A stretch of DNA of 64,000 nt from Isochrysis galbana (lineage: Eukaryota; Haptophyta; Isochrysidales; Isochrysidaceae). Location: NCBI GenBank assembly GCA_018136815.1, contig CM030940.1:1830001-1894000 (forward strand), read 5' to 3'. Position 1 is the first letter of the stretch. Each line of letters starts with the position of its first letter. Below, piece by piece: positions 9,729 to 19,536 of this stretch. The notes beneath the pieces were generated by a model that was given only the letters and a program-made list of their open reading frames with translations, was not told where the DNA came from and did not search any database. The position numbers were made by a program, and so were the translations under genes.

Positions 9729-11989
9729 GAGTGCCACTAGGAGACCATAATGCGATCAAGCGATTCTGGAGGAAACTCGCAAAGAGGATAGCCAAGAAAA
9801 CAACGGCGTACGCCCCCATCACCAAATCGCTCTCCATCCTCGGAAAAACTAAGGTGGCAAACTTCCTCATATACTCGATACCCCGCTACTGGCTCCAAAC
9901 ACTGGACCCACCCCAATGGTTCCATCGCCACCTTAAAGAACAGACTGACATAATCCTATGGACAAACCATAGGACAGGACGCAAACTCCAATGGATCAAG
10001 CACCCAGAAGCCCCATTGGAAGGAGACACCCCGGACGGACCCAACCTAGGTCTAGGGCTCCTAGACTGGCCCAACCATGTCAAAGCGCTACGTGCGAAAT
10101 GGATCCTCAACTATCTGGACGCTCGACAATCTAACTGGAAACAAATCCTCGACGCGTGGTTCTGCCGAACTAAGCTGGGCAGAGCGGCAGTAATCTCAAC
10201 GACACCTACACACCGGCTAACCGACGGTATATTCGGAAAAAGTAGACTCCCTACCTTCTGGAAAAAAGCACTAGAAACCTTCCGCACACTCCCAATCGTC
10301 CGACTCAGCCTAAGCGAAGCGGGAGCGCTATCGCAGCCCATATGGTACAACCCCAACATAAGAGGACCCAGCATAGCTCCCCTTTGGGTAGAGTTATGGA
10401 GCTCGCTAGAATGTAATGTGGTTCATAACACATACGTAGACGGTGACACGACCGCTTTTACAAAAGAGGAATGCGAACAATGCTTCCCCAAAAACGACAC
10501 CTACGCCAGGTTCAAGGGCGAATACATACATAAGCAATCATTTCTAGATTCATGGCAACTAATAATCGACCATGCCGATGTGCTCAGGAGCGCAACCTTT
10601 CAACCAACACCGAAAACGAGCCAAACATCAGACGACCCCAACGCGACGGAAACAGAACCAATACCACCACCAGAAATCTACATAAACAAAGAGGGAGAAT
10701 ACTTTCTCCGGCGCCACAACGAATGGTACGAAGTAGAACTGTCGTACCTGGGCACCCCGATAATCGGTAACAGACTCCTCCTCCCACCCACCGACTTGGA
10801 CAAACACCCCCCTGCCAAATGGGGAGAAGGCTATAAAGGCAACAGAATACAAGCATACCCGCTACCGGAAGAATACTCTATTGACGGGTCCACCCCACTA
10901 GACAAGACCGAAGTAAGCCACATAACATCCGCCTTACGAATCAAAACCACCAAATACAGAGGCCAGAAAGGGCCATCGAGATGGCAAGAAAGACTCCCGG
11001 TTAGCCACGACACATGGAAACACCTAGCCCGCATATACACCTCGCAGCTTATCACATCAAGAGACTCATACATGCACTTCCAACACACAGCCCATCGCCG
11101 TATAGGGACCTACAACCGCTTCCCAAACAGAGACTCAACCTGCCGCCTCTGCAGCTTAGCCAAAGAAACCTCCACCCACCTAGGACACTGCACAGCACTG
11201 GACAACATATTTGAAACGCTCGACGCACTCACAGACTCCACCCCAACACGACTCGTCACGACTCCCGCCGACAAGGCCACCGACAGACTCTTCATAATAC
11301 CCGACAATCCCACCTCGCGCTCTAGAGAGATTCTATACCTACTAGCGTGGCGTTACATACTCACAGACTTCTACCGTATCCACTACGACGACATAAAATT
11401 CAATAGCGAGCATGTCATACGAAGAACAATCATACGATTTACCGAACTCTGCAAAGCGGCACACTTCGGCAACTCCACCGACACGTCTAGAAGAGCCCAA
11501 GCTGACATGGGCCGCCAACCCAAAAAAAGAATAGACACAAACGACTTCCGCCCACTCTTCCAACCCATAGATAACGAAGAACTAGCACCAAGCCTCAAAC
11601 TAACACGATTAGCACAAAAACTAAAGATAGAACACATAATCAAACACGAAAAAGCAAAACAAGAAGAAAACCTGAGATAACCCCAGGGGGCGCTAGATGA
11701 AGCACCCCGCGAACGAAGATCACCTTGGGGGAAGCCGCATGGCTGGGCCCCCACACAGCGGCGCACACGAGTGCGCTCCACACAAAACAGATTACAAAAG
11801 GCCCGTCCTCCCCCTCCCCCAGCGTTAGACCCAAAGTAGTGCACGTGGGCCGACCCCCCGAAACCAAACAAAAAGGAACGAGGGGGGGAACGGGAAGGGG
11901 AGAGAGGGTAGGGCGAAGGCGATGTCAGGTGCAGACCCCAGGAAAGGGGATGGCGGCTAGCAACGTAGTAGGCACCTTCAAGAATTTTT
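9729..11989 (+). mobile_element. 5'-truncated non-LTR retrotransposon (LINE)
   Basis: The element is bounded by a 20-bp direct repeat and contains the C-terminal part of a LINE polyprotein plus a roughly 310-bp 3' UTR. The UTR recurs at 6926-7257 and 38040-38340 and, inverted, at 23233-23410. Truncation at the 5' end and a target-site duplication are the normal outcome of target-primed reverse transcription. Its 3' end is an oligo(T) run (TTCAAGAA then Ts) in sense orientation, shared by the other copies. It inserted into repeat R; the two halves of R lie at about 9690-9728 and 12010-12085. Confidence 0.85.
9731..11680 (+). CDS. LINE ORF2 C-terminal region: post-RT/thumb region and CCHC zinc knuckle
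   Basis: The frame is open for about 649 codons from the truncation point to TAA 11678-11680. It lacks endonuclease and the catalytic RT motifs, which were lost by truncation. The N-terminal part (NFLIYSIPRYWLQ, then WPNHVKALRAKWILNYLDA..WKQILDAWF) resembles the region downstream of RT in plant and algal LINEs. A Cx2Cx8Hx3C knuckle (CRLCSLAKETSTHLGHC) lies near residue 470. The tail is Lys/Glu-rich. The frame is undamaged, so the insertion may be recent, but no functional transposase-like activity can come from this copy. Confidence 0.8.
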   Translation: MPLGDHNAIKRFWRKLAKRIAKKTTAYAPITKSLSILGKTKVANFLIYSIPRYWLQTLDPPQWFHRHLKEQTDIILWTNHRTGRKLQWIKHPEAPLEGDTPDGPNLGLGLLDWPNHVKALRAKWILNYLDARQSNWKQILDAWFCRTKLGRAAVISTTPTHRLTDGIFGKSRLPTFWKKALETFRTLPIVRLSLSEAGALSQPIWYNPNIRGPSIAPLWVELWSSLECNVVHNTYVDGDTTAFTKEECEQCFPKNDTYARFKGEYIHKQSFLDSWQLIIDHADVLRSATFQPTPKTSQTSDDPNATETEPIPPPEIYINKEGEYFLRRHNEWYEVELSYLGTPIIGNRLLLPPTDLDKHPPAKWGEGYKGNRIQAYPLPEEYSIDGSTPLDKTEVSHITSALRIKTTKYRGQKGPSRWQERLPVSHDTWKHLARIYTSQLITSRDSYMHFQHTAHRRIGTYNRFPNRDSTCRLCSLAKETSTHLGHCTALDNIFETLDALTDSTPTRLVTTPADKATDRLFIIPDNPTSRSREILYLLAWRYILTDFYRIHYDDIKFNSEHVIRRTIIRFTELCKAAHFGNSTDTSRRAQADMGRQPKKRIDTNDFRPLFQPIDNEELAPSLKLTRLAQKLKIEHIIKHEKAKQEENLR

Positions 11990-12009
11990 TTTTATACTTA
12001 GTTCGCCCA
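11990..12009. repeat. Right target-site duplication of the LINE
   Basis: Exact copy of 9709-9728, continuing directly into the remaining half of repeat R (GGGGGGGCACGAGCCCCCAC). Confidence 0.75.
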
Positions 12010-12085
12010 TGGGGGGGCACGAGCCCCCACCCCCCCCTCTCCACTCCTCCCCTGCCAGCTGGCGGAGGAACCACCCATGCTCGTG

Positions 12086-12278
12086 CCATGCCTGATCCAG
12101 TGCACGGCAGCATTTTGTTCTTCTCATCATCTTGCCACTTCTCGAGTACGCCGGTGTACTTGGGCTGGGTGGAGTGCTGTGATGCCCATTGCATGCCAAA
12201 CGCCTCGGCCTTGACGCGCACCACCACGTTCTTCACGGAGCGGAGGCTCTTCAGGATCTTCACGATTTCATCGAATGT
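12086..12278 (-). pseudogene. Orphan exon running into repeat R
   Basis: After an acceptor-like CACTCAG the minus strand opens a well-formed coding segment, TFDEIVKILKSLRSVKNVVV, continuing through AEAFGMQWASQHS and KYTGVLEKWQDDEKNKM. The frame then enters repeat R without a stop and continues as repeat-encoded Pro/Gly-rich sequence to about 11925. No other exons of the gene are found nearby. It is either a gene broken by repeat R and the later LINE, or a real exon whose neighbours are degenerate. The family is unknown. Confidence 0.45.
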
Positions 12279-12778
12279 CTGAGTGGGTCATGGGTGTGTG
12301 TGTGTCAGCTTTTCTGTGGCTCGCGTGCGGCGATGACGCTGATGTGCATGATCTGTTGGGTGTGACAGAGATATGTGGCTGCCGTGCGAGCGCGTCGCGC
12401 TCGCTGTCACCTGTGTCGGCATGCTCGTCGGTCGGTCGTGAGTGTGGGAGGCTGAGGTCGTCAAAAAGTTGGTACCTAAGAGCATGTGCAGGCCCGCGCC
12501 ATGGGTCAGGGTGGGAGGTGGTCTGGCAAGCGTGTCAGACATCGGCCGACAGTCCGACGGGCCCTCCGCGCGCGGGGGGGTCGGGAGCAATGGCGGGCAA
12601 CCTTTCAGAGGGCCCAGTTTAGGTGAGATCTGACGGGACCCAAAGGCGGGCACCGGACCTGAGCGGCCAGGGGCTGGAAGGGGGGAGGGTGGAGGGTGGG
12701 GAGCCGTCGCGCACCACTTTGGTGGGAGGTGCACCCGCCGGTGGCCCGCGAGGGGGGCCATTGCGAGGGGGAATCCCA

Positions 12779-12834
12779 GGGTCCTACGACGCCATCATTT
12801 TCGTAGGACGCGGTCCTATAATGTAGGACGGAAC
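12779..12834. repeat. Short palindromic cluster (TCCTACGA/TCGTAGGA)
   Basis: GTCCTACGA and TCGTAGGAC form a perfect 9-bp inverted repeat with an 11-12-bp loop, followed by a second GTCCTATAATGTAGGAC hairpin. It may be a tiny MITE remnant or the end of repeat H. Confidence 0.45.
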
Positions 12835-12837
12835 TTT

Positions 12838-13335
12838 TTAGCCGCTCTCCCTCTCTCTCCTCGGTTTCTCGTGGGCACTCCCGTCTCTGCTCATCAGGGG
12901 GGAGGGGGCCTTTAGCGTATGTTTCCCGGCCTTTAATTGTTAATGTTGGAGTGCAGAGTGTTGGGTTGTGTGTTTTATACCTACTGTATCGCCTGTTGGT
13001 GACCTGCAGGCCCCCGAGTACCCCCAAGCCCCGAGTCTTCCGAGTAACCCTTTCGAGTATATGAGTCCCTACGAGTCCAAAACAAGCGGCAAGCGGTATC
13101 TGCTGCCAGTCTGCTCGCCGCGCCCTTTCCTGCGATCTCCGTCTCTCCGATGCCGATGCGCGTTCCGTGCCCCTTTTCCATCCATTTCAAATGCCCTTCA
13201 TTGGCCTTCCCCGTTCTCCCGATGAGCCCGTCCCGGGCTCCCCGGATGGATGAACCGCGCGCCGCGTTAGCCGCCGGTGCGCCCTCGCGGCTCGTTTCCA
13301 AAGAGGAAACGAGCATCGCTCCGACAGCTTGTGGC
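12838..13335. repeat. Dispersed repeat H, copy 1, with conserved hairpin
   Basis: This roughly 490-bp block is repeated in inverted orientation at about 62655-63090. Shared landmarks are the GTGGGCACTCC block, GGCCTTTA, CGCCTGTTGGTGACCTGCAG, the CCGAGTCTTCCGAGT region, GCGCCGTTAGCC-like sequence, and a perfect hairpin CTCGTTTCC..GGAAACGAG near 13294-13314. Short peptides such as AALAAGAPSRLVSKEETS are conserved, but the frame is not continuous across copies. The two copies diverge just beyond the hairpin, at CGCTCCGACAG. From 13336 to 14057 no gene is recognised. Confidence 0.7.
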
Positions 13336-14057
13336 AGTGGTTTTGCTAACGCTCATTGTAATTTATTAGGCCAACATTTGGCAGGGTGTAGGCTCTTGTG
13401 GTGAGGCAGCATCTTGCGTGCCAAGTGGTAATGCAGGTTCCCCGCCCCCATGAGGGGGATCGGGAGAGGGGCACGCGTGGCCCCCCGCCATGGTACCAAT
13501 GCGGCCGATCATAAGATTAGTGACAATAGTACAACCCTAAAGGCTGCTCACAATAGTTTGCGTACGATCACACATCATGATGGCATGGCACAAATCTTGC
13601 ACATTACGAATCAGTACACAGTACGAAATGGAGGGACAATATTTGGCGGGCACAAGAATTACCAAGTGCATGAGAGTCGAGATTCGAGCATGAACTCGTC
13701 GAGCGTTCATCCGCCCAACCGAATGTACTACTAATGGGCAATATGATCTCTCATCTAAAGCCTTGCGTTACAGAATAATTGACCAGCTCGGGGAGCACAT
13801 TTGTGGTCATTTTGCTGCCGAAGGTTGAGAAGGATTTTGGTGGAGAGCATAAAACAAAGTCGTCCTTCCCACGGGCATGTTTGCTCATGCAGGATGTGAG
13901 TCAACGTCGCGACGTGGCGCTCCGTTGCCTTGTTAATGAGTCACTATCATGGTTCGAAAAATTGAATAGGCCAAATGAATGGACATGGCGTCGTGGCGAC
14001 TCGGTGGCAGGCACCGAGCTGTTTCTCAAGGAATCTCGGGGACGTCGTGGCTGGCGG

Positions 14058-15099
14058 TCAAGAGCTCGATATCTTGTAGCAATATGTAGGGTAGGCCACC
14101 ACGATCTTTCTACCATGCCAAATCCGGCGAACTCCTGTTAGTGCATGGTGTTTTGCAGGCGTCGTCTCCCGATTATCAAGAGCATGACTAGCTGAAGTGG
14201 TAACAAGGTCGAGCAGCTTAACGCGAACAGCACCGGATCCTGTTTTGGCCAAATTCCAGATTGTATACAACCACAGAAGAAATAGTATGAATATGCCAAA
14301 CGGGCCTGTCAGCGGGGCGAAGATGGTGTCAGCACAGCGCTGAATCGCAAAGCCGCACATGCAGTACGACTACGATAGCATGCAGGTAGACGCGCACTTG
14401 TGAGGTTGTTGGTGAGAACTATCGCGAGACTAACAAGGTCACCGACATGGAGGACACCATCCGTGTTGAGCTGCGCGCAAAGGTCTGCAAGTAGTGCGAG
14501 TGCCCTGTCATTTTGAGCAATGGTGTGCTGGAATGAGCTTGAGAATAGCAGATCGTTCGCAGGACACATCCTCCACACTTGGCTTGCGTGATCTAAAAGG
14601 TAGATCGTGTGTAGCGAGCTAGAAAGGCCGTCACTACAGCGTACCACCAGCAGCTATAGAGTCTCCTCGAGTTGAATGACATCGCCGCACTCTCCTGGCC
14701 GTCGATAACAACGCTCCCTAGAAGATCGTATGTGACGTTGGCCGACAAGATGATCAGAATCGAAGCAAGCATCCACCTGGGCGACTGGTTGAACTCCTTG
14801 AGAGGGATGAGCCTGGGCATGAAGACAGCAAGCATCCATGTCTTGGCTATAGCTTCCCCGAATGCCATCCACTCGACCCGAGCGAGGCCGAGTGCGTGAC
14901 TTGAAGGCAAGGCGATAAGAGCGGCGCCAAGGAATGCACCGATGTACCATGTGTGCACCACCACGTAGGCGAGGCGGAAGTGCGCGCTACGGCAGAGCTT
15001 GAGGATGGCAACCGTGGGGAGTAACGTGAGAGCGAGCATGGTGCTCAGCAGGAGGACGACGTCTTCCAATGAGCTTGCGCTTGCAATGCCTCCTCCCAT
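14058..15099 (-). CDS. Multi-pass membrane protein of unknown function, multi-exon
   Basis: ATG at 15099 opens a frame rich in membrane segments: DVVLLLSTMLALTLLPTVAI, LAYVVVHTWYIGAFLGAALI, then KTWMLAVFMPRLIP, WMLASILIILSANVTYDLLG and SCWWYAVVTAFLARY. Further minus-strand blocks continue with VWRMCPANDLLFSSSFQHTI..LNTDGVLHVGDLVSLAIVL (about 14590-14400) and GPFGIFILFLLWLYTIWNLA (about 14330-14250), ending near 14058. A CTACCTTTTAG acceptor-like site at about 14603 suggests an intron near 14640, but the donor is unclear because several GT sites are available and none keeps the phase cleanly. Expect at least six transmembrane helices. No family is recognised. Confidence 0.5.
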
Positions 15100-15339
15100 C
15101 CGTCCAGTGAGCGGGAGGGGCGGATGGGACGGGGTGAGAAGTGGGGACGAAGGGGGACGAAGGCGGGGGGAAGAAGGCGGGGGGCAGGGACCGACGAGGG
15201 CGGCGTGCCGGGGGAGCAGGACCCCAGAGTGACCCACCGCCAGTATTATCTAATCTCATCGGAGAGAGAAGAAACTCCCGCGCCCCCCGCAGAGCGAGGA
15301 GGCGGTTGGTTGAGAGTCGCTCCCGCTCTCTCTCCCGCA

Positions 15340-15440
15340 CCCCACTCCACCTCTCCCTCCCTCCCTCCCCCTCTCTCTCTTTTCTTCTCTCTCTCTTCTC
15401 TCTTCTCTCTTCTCTCTCCCTCCCTCCCCCTCCCCCCCCC

Positions 15441-15470
<30 letters not shown>
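15340..15470. repeat. CT and poly-C microsatellite tract
   Basis: TCTCTC/TTCTCTC repeats are followed by a C-run of about 22 bases and further (CT)n. More C-runs occur at 15570-15665. The stretch from 15100 to 16440 contains no gene I can support; long frames there are low-complexity Pro/Ser/Arg. Confidence 0.7.
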
Positions 15471-15471
<1 letters not shown>

Positions 15472-16450
15472 CTGCGGCTGCTCTCATCACAGGCGAAGTC
15501 CGCGTCTCATCCTCTCACGGCTTTCCCCTCCTTCACCGCAATCTCAGCCGCGATCTCCGCCCTTCCCTTCCCCCCCCCCCGCGTCCCCCCCCCGCCGCTC
15601 CTTCCGCTCGCCCCCTCCTCCCCCCCCGCGCGGGGATCCGTCACCCCCCGTCCCCCCCCCCGCGGGGATCCGTCAACTCATCATAGAGGAATACGGCTCT
15701 CCCACATCCGCCCTCCATGGAGATCGTGGGAGTCTCGCGGGCCACGTCAGAAGCCGGGCACTCTCGCGGGGCGCACGATTGCAGGCCGTTTCGGCTCGAG
15801 GCATCTCATCTCGGACAAACATGGCGAGATCTCATCTGCCCCATGTTTTAATCTCCCAACCGCAGCGTCTCAACCCACCCCCCCGCCGCGGATCGCGCGA
15901 GATTTCGAGAGTCGACGATTCGTCACCCTTCGAAATCCTGTTCGATGGTGCCCGCCATTGCGAGTGGAGCTCGGGATCCCGCCGGCCGTTGCTCGTGGAC
16001 CACCGCGCCACTCTGTCCCCCCATTCCTCCGTCCTCTTCCGCCTCTTTTAACTTTGATCTCCACGTCGATCTCTTTCCGGCGAACTCAGAGCTCTGTCCT
16101 CCGTCATCATCCCCCCTCACGTGCGACGGGATTCTAACACTCTACGCGCCCGCCCATTGCACGTCACCCTTCTTGTACAAAAAAACGTCTGCATGTTCTC
16201 GCCACGCGCGCGGCCCTGCACACTTCTCTCGTAGCTCGCAGCCACGCCCGCTTCCCTGATCACTCCTCCCACCTGCCTTGCCCCTCTCCCCCCCCCTCCC
16301 CCCGCGCGATGGCGCGGGGGGTAGGGGGCAGAGGCAGAGAGGTCGGGAGCACGGTGAAATCGGGGCTTGTTGGTTGTTGGCCACTTTCACTTTCAACTTT
16401 CCCGTCTTCCCTCCTTCACTTCTTCACGTTGAATTCGTTTTAAAGCGAAG

Positions 16451-16708
16451 CACCGAAACAGGTGCAGGTGCTTCCGATTTTCACCTACTTTCGTCCAAAA
16501 ATCTGCCTAGTGCCTAGATTTAGATTTAGATTTTAGATTATCATTCTCATTCTCATATTCATATCTGTGGTCTGTGGAGTGTTGGGCCATCGCATTGCGC
16601 ATTGTGTCTCGGCATGCCCCCTGCGGCCCCCCGGCGGCTCATCGCCTGCGGCTGAAGCTGGCTGAAAGAAGAAAGACTGAAGAAACCGAGCCGAAGCACC
16701 TGTTTCGG
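16451..16708. repeat. Inverted repeat pair upstream of the 268-aa gene
   Basis: CACCGAAACAGGTGC at about 16451-16465 is repeated as its reverse complement at about 16694-16708. The 230-bp interval contains AT-rich TTTAGATT repeats. It could be a small MITE or a structured leader. TATA-like TATTATACTC follows at about 16731. Confidence 0.5.
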
Positions 16709-16902
16709 TGTTCCGGCAGTAAGGAGCTAATATTATACTCTACGAGTAGCTTGAGGTATTCCATGGATAGTCTTGTAGAGTAGTAGACAGTAGAGTAGTA
16801 GTAGAGGGGTGAGGCTGCTCGCAACGGGCGGCGCCGTCTGCCGCGGGGACTAGCTTGGGGCGGGGCAGGCATTGTGCATTGTCTGCGGCCGCGCGTGCGC
16901 GG

Positions 16903-17709
16903 ATGAAGAAGACGAATGCTCTCTACCTAGGCAACGAGCCTTCATGGTCGCTGCAAACCAAGCAGCATGAACAAGGTAGACAAGCGGCAGACTGGGCGCA
17001 GCTCGAGACCAACAAGGGCCGTCCCGCGCCAAACCCCCATGTACGAACGTTTGGGCATACGGCAGAGAAGTGGGACCACAGCGGCAGGTCGTTCGTCGAG
17101 AGTCGGCCGCTCGTCCTCCGCGCACCGCCCATGCCGCCCAGCCGCACGTGGGGCATCGAGGGCGATATACCCTCTGGCAAAGCCCACATCGTGCCGCACC
17201 CTGCGGAGGAGGCACGCATCAGCTCCAAGCGGATTGTTGGGCCAAAGCCGTCGGGTGTGTACAACTTGGAGAACGAAATGGCGCGCAAAGCCCACGTATT
17301 CGACGCATCAGGTACCGAAGTACGCTGCGTGAGGTCTACCGAGTTTGCTCTTGAGGACACAATGGTGCGGAAGAAAAAGGTGACCGAGGAAGTGAGAACA
17401 GCACACCGCACGATCGATCGGGTGGCACCAGCCGGGCTCAAAGGGTTCATTGGGGTCGAGTATTCCAACGGGTACTACGCACAAGACGGCGTCATCGTCC
17501 GGCAGCGGTTGCGGCCATCGAAGGCCGATTTGGAGGTGATGGAGCTCGAGGCAGCCATGGCGCGCTCCGCTCAATTGGGAATAACAAAAAGTTTTGCTGA
17601 GAAGAAGCGTGAGGCAGAGCTGGAGGGTGAGCGTGAGCTGGTATGCTCGCTCGAGATGCCTTACGAAAGTCTTTCAGGCGATGAGTCGCCATGTGCAACT
17701 GGGGAGTAG
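16903..17709 (+). CDS. Unknown 268-aa soluble protein
   Basis: A single exon runs from ATG 16903 to TAG 17707-17709. The frame extends a little upstream, but this is the first ATG, about 170 bp after a TATA-like box. The protein has no signal peptide or membrane segment. It starts MKKTNALYLGNEPSWSLQTK, is rich in short basic and Pro-Gly segments (SRTWGIEGDIPSGKAHIVPH, KRIVGPKPSGVYNLENEMAR), has a conserved-looking FIGVEYSNGYYAQDG, and ends in a charged helix and an acidic Ser-rich tail. This mix of WG, PSGVYN and charged helices recalls microtubule-associated flagellar proteins, but I cannot name a family. GC-rich third positions support coding. Confidence 0.7.
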   Translation: MKKTNALYLGNEPSWSLQTKQHEQGRQAADWAQLETNKGRPAPNPHVRTFGHTAEKWDHSGRSFVESRPLVLRAPPMPPSRTWGIEGDIPSGKAHIVPHPAEEARISSKRIVGPKPSGVYNLENEMARKAHVFDASGTEVRCVRSTEFALEDTMVRKKKVTEEVRTAHRTIDRVAPAGLKGFIGVEYSNGYYAQDGVIVRQRLRPSKADLEVMELEAAMARSAQLGITKSFAEKKREAELEGERELVCSLEMPYESLSGDESPCATGE

Positions 17710-18714
17710 GTGCACGGGCGCGTCGCTATAGCTCTTAGGCTTATACCGGGACTCAGGACTAGATACATGGTGAAACTTGAATATATTCTGGTAAACTTCT
17801 AGACCGAGTTGTTTCTTTCTGTAGTGATCTTGACAAAGCTAGAGCGAGGACAGACTTCAAGAGCCCAGGGTACGCGAGGGAGCGAAATGACGTCCTCAGC
17901 GTTGGGTGAACGGGGGTCGGTCGTCACTCACTGCACAATGTCGCGCAGGCGCAGCCACCAGCCACGCGCGAAGCCGCACGCAGTCGCACGCGGCGGCGGG
18001 GAGCTCCACCTGGAACTTGTGTCTCCCCCGCGCGGATTGGAGGCGAGCAGGATGCTTTTTTTGGGTCCGCCACCAACAGCAGAGAGACTGCAACCTCAGC
18101 CTTCTGTTCCCCAGCTGGCCCATGGCCCATGGGGTGGGGCAGTATGGCTAGCATGTAGCATGTCTGCTGTGCATGATATGGCCAGGGCCACGGGCCGTGT
18201 GGCGCGACGCGAGTCGCACGCACCTGCTCGGCCTCCGGCGGTGGACGCGGCCGCTTCGCCAGCGACTGCTCCATGGGAGCTGGGGGGCCGCCCTCGGTAG
18301 GGGGGCCCGAAGGAGAGGAGGGGCGCGCCGGCGCCGGCGCGCTCCGGCCGTCCAGTTTGATTTTGATTTTTAAGATGACCGTTATTTAGCAAAAAATTAA
18401 ACCAAAAAAAAGCATGGCAACTGACTTTTGGGAGGAGGGGTCGGAGCAATGGGTTGGTCGCGACAGGCCGGGGCGAGCGAACCAGGCGAGCCTATCAGCA
18501 GGAGAGAATGGGTCAGCTATGCAGTTTGCGCCCTGACTCCTGGCAATGACAGGCGTGCCTTACGGCCCCCCCCCGGAGGGAAGTTAGTGCCCGGTGAGGG
18601 GGGCGCAAAGCGCCCCCAAGAATAGGTTGGCGTGCGGGAGGGCGAGCTCCGCGTCAAGCGCCTGGGCTAGGGTGTCGGGCACCGGAAGCCAGGCAAACGA
18701 GAGGGCTCCTGCTC
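17710..18714. other. Intergenic region without recognised gene
   Basis: GC-rich sequence with an AT-rich patch at 18355-18420 (GATTTTTGATTTTTAAGATG, then A-runs). Open frames here are Arg/Pro-rich and overlap on both strands, so none is called. Confidence 0.5.
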
Positions 18715-18727
18715 CTAGTGGCAAGCC

Positions 18728-18866
18728 GCAAGCCATGAGGCACGCCAAGAGCCAAGAGGAAGAGGGTGGGTGGTTTCTCCCCCACAACAAGGGAGGTAGT
18801 GGAGAGGGGAGGGGCTCGTGCCCCCCCCCTGGGCGAACCAAGTATAAATTTAGTTGGGGGGGCGAT
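18728..18866 (+). repeat. Dispersed repeat R, copy 2
   Basis: Same block as 4138-4248, with GTGGGTGGTTTCTCCCCCAC through GGCGAACCAAGTATAAATTT, and an additional CTCGTGCCCCCCC stretch also found in the LINE-split copy at 12010-12085. From 18867 to 19536 no gene is recognised. Confidence 0.7.
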
Positions 18867-19536
18867 CCTACTATGAGTGTGAGGCGTGCGCACCGCTCCC
18901 AAGCCGAGAGTGGAGAAGGTGGTACCAAATGGTGGCAAACGACCTTAGTGAGCTTAGCTTCAGGCGCCCTCCATGAGCCCTTTGCAGCTCTCGTGCATTT
19001 CGCACCCTTATAATGACGTGAGCGGGCACGCTAGTAAAACCGAATTGGTAATACTACAAAAGCCAAAAAACAAAAAGGCGCACATTGAGTGCACGCGTGT
19101 GCAGGCGCTTGCATATATCTATTTGCATTCGAGGCCCTGCTGAACGCGTGCGCGAGGTATGAAGCTCAGGCGTGGGCGCGAGCGGTGTGCCCCAAACCTT
19201 GACCGTCCGCTGTCGTCCGAACGTGACCAAATCGACCAATACTTTAAATACACTCCCCTCGTGCCGCCGTGACTCGCTATTTGGGCGCGTGCCATCTAAT
19301 CAAACTTGGATCTTGCACTCTTTACGATTGGTAGCGGCTCGCAGCCATCCTGCGATGGGCTGTTTTGGCTTTTGGTCTTCGGATGGCATCCTTGAACAAG
19401 TGCGCAGACTTCTCACAGACCACGAAAGGAGAGTGAAGACAACTCCGTTGCATTGTGCAAAGTGCAAGGCGAGCCACCATGTGCATGGCCTCGAGCAACG
19501 GAACTGGTTAGAATAGTCTAATGGCCGTAGTGCGGC

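Noticed and set aside
13779-14141. 120-codon plus-strand frame
   Set aside because: It overlaps the last part of the better supported minus-strand membrane-protein gene and has no recognisable feature.
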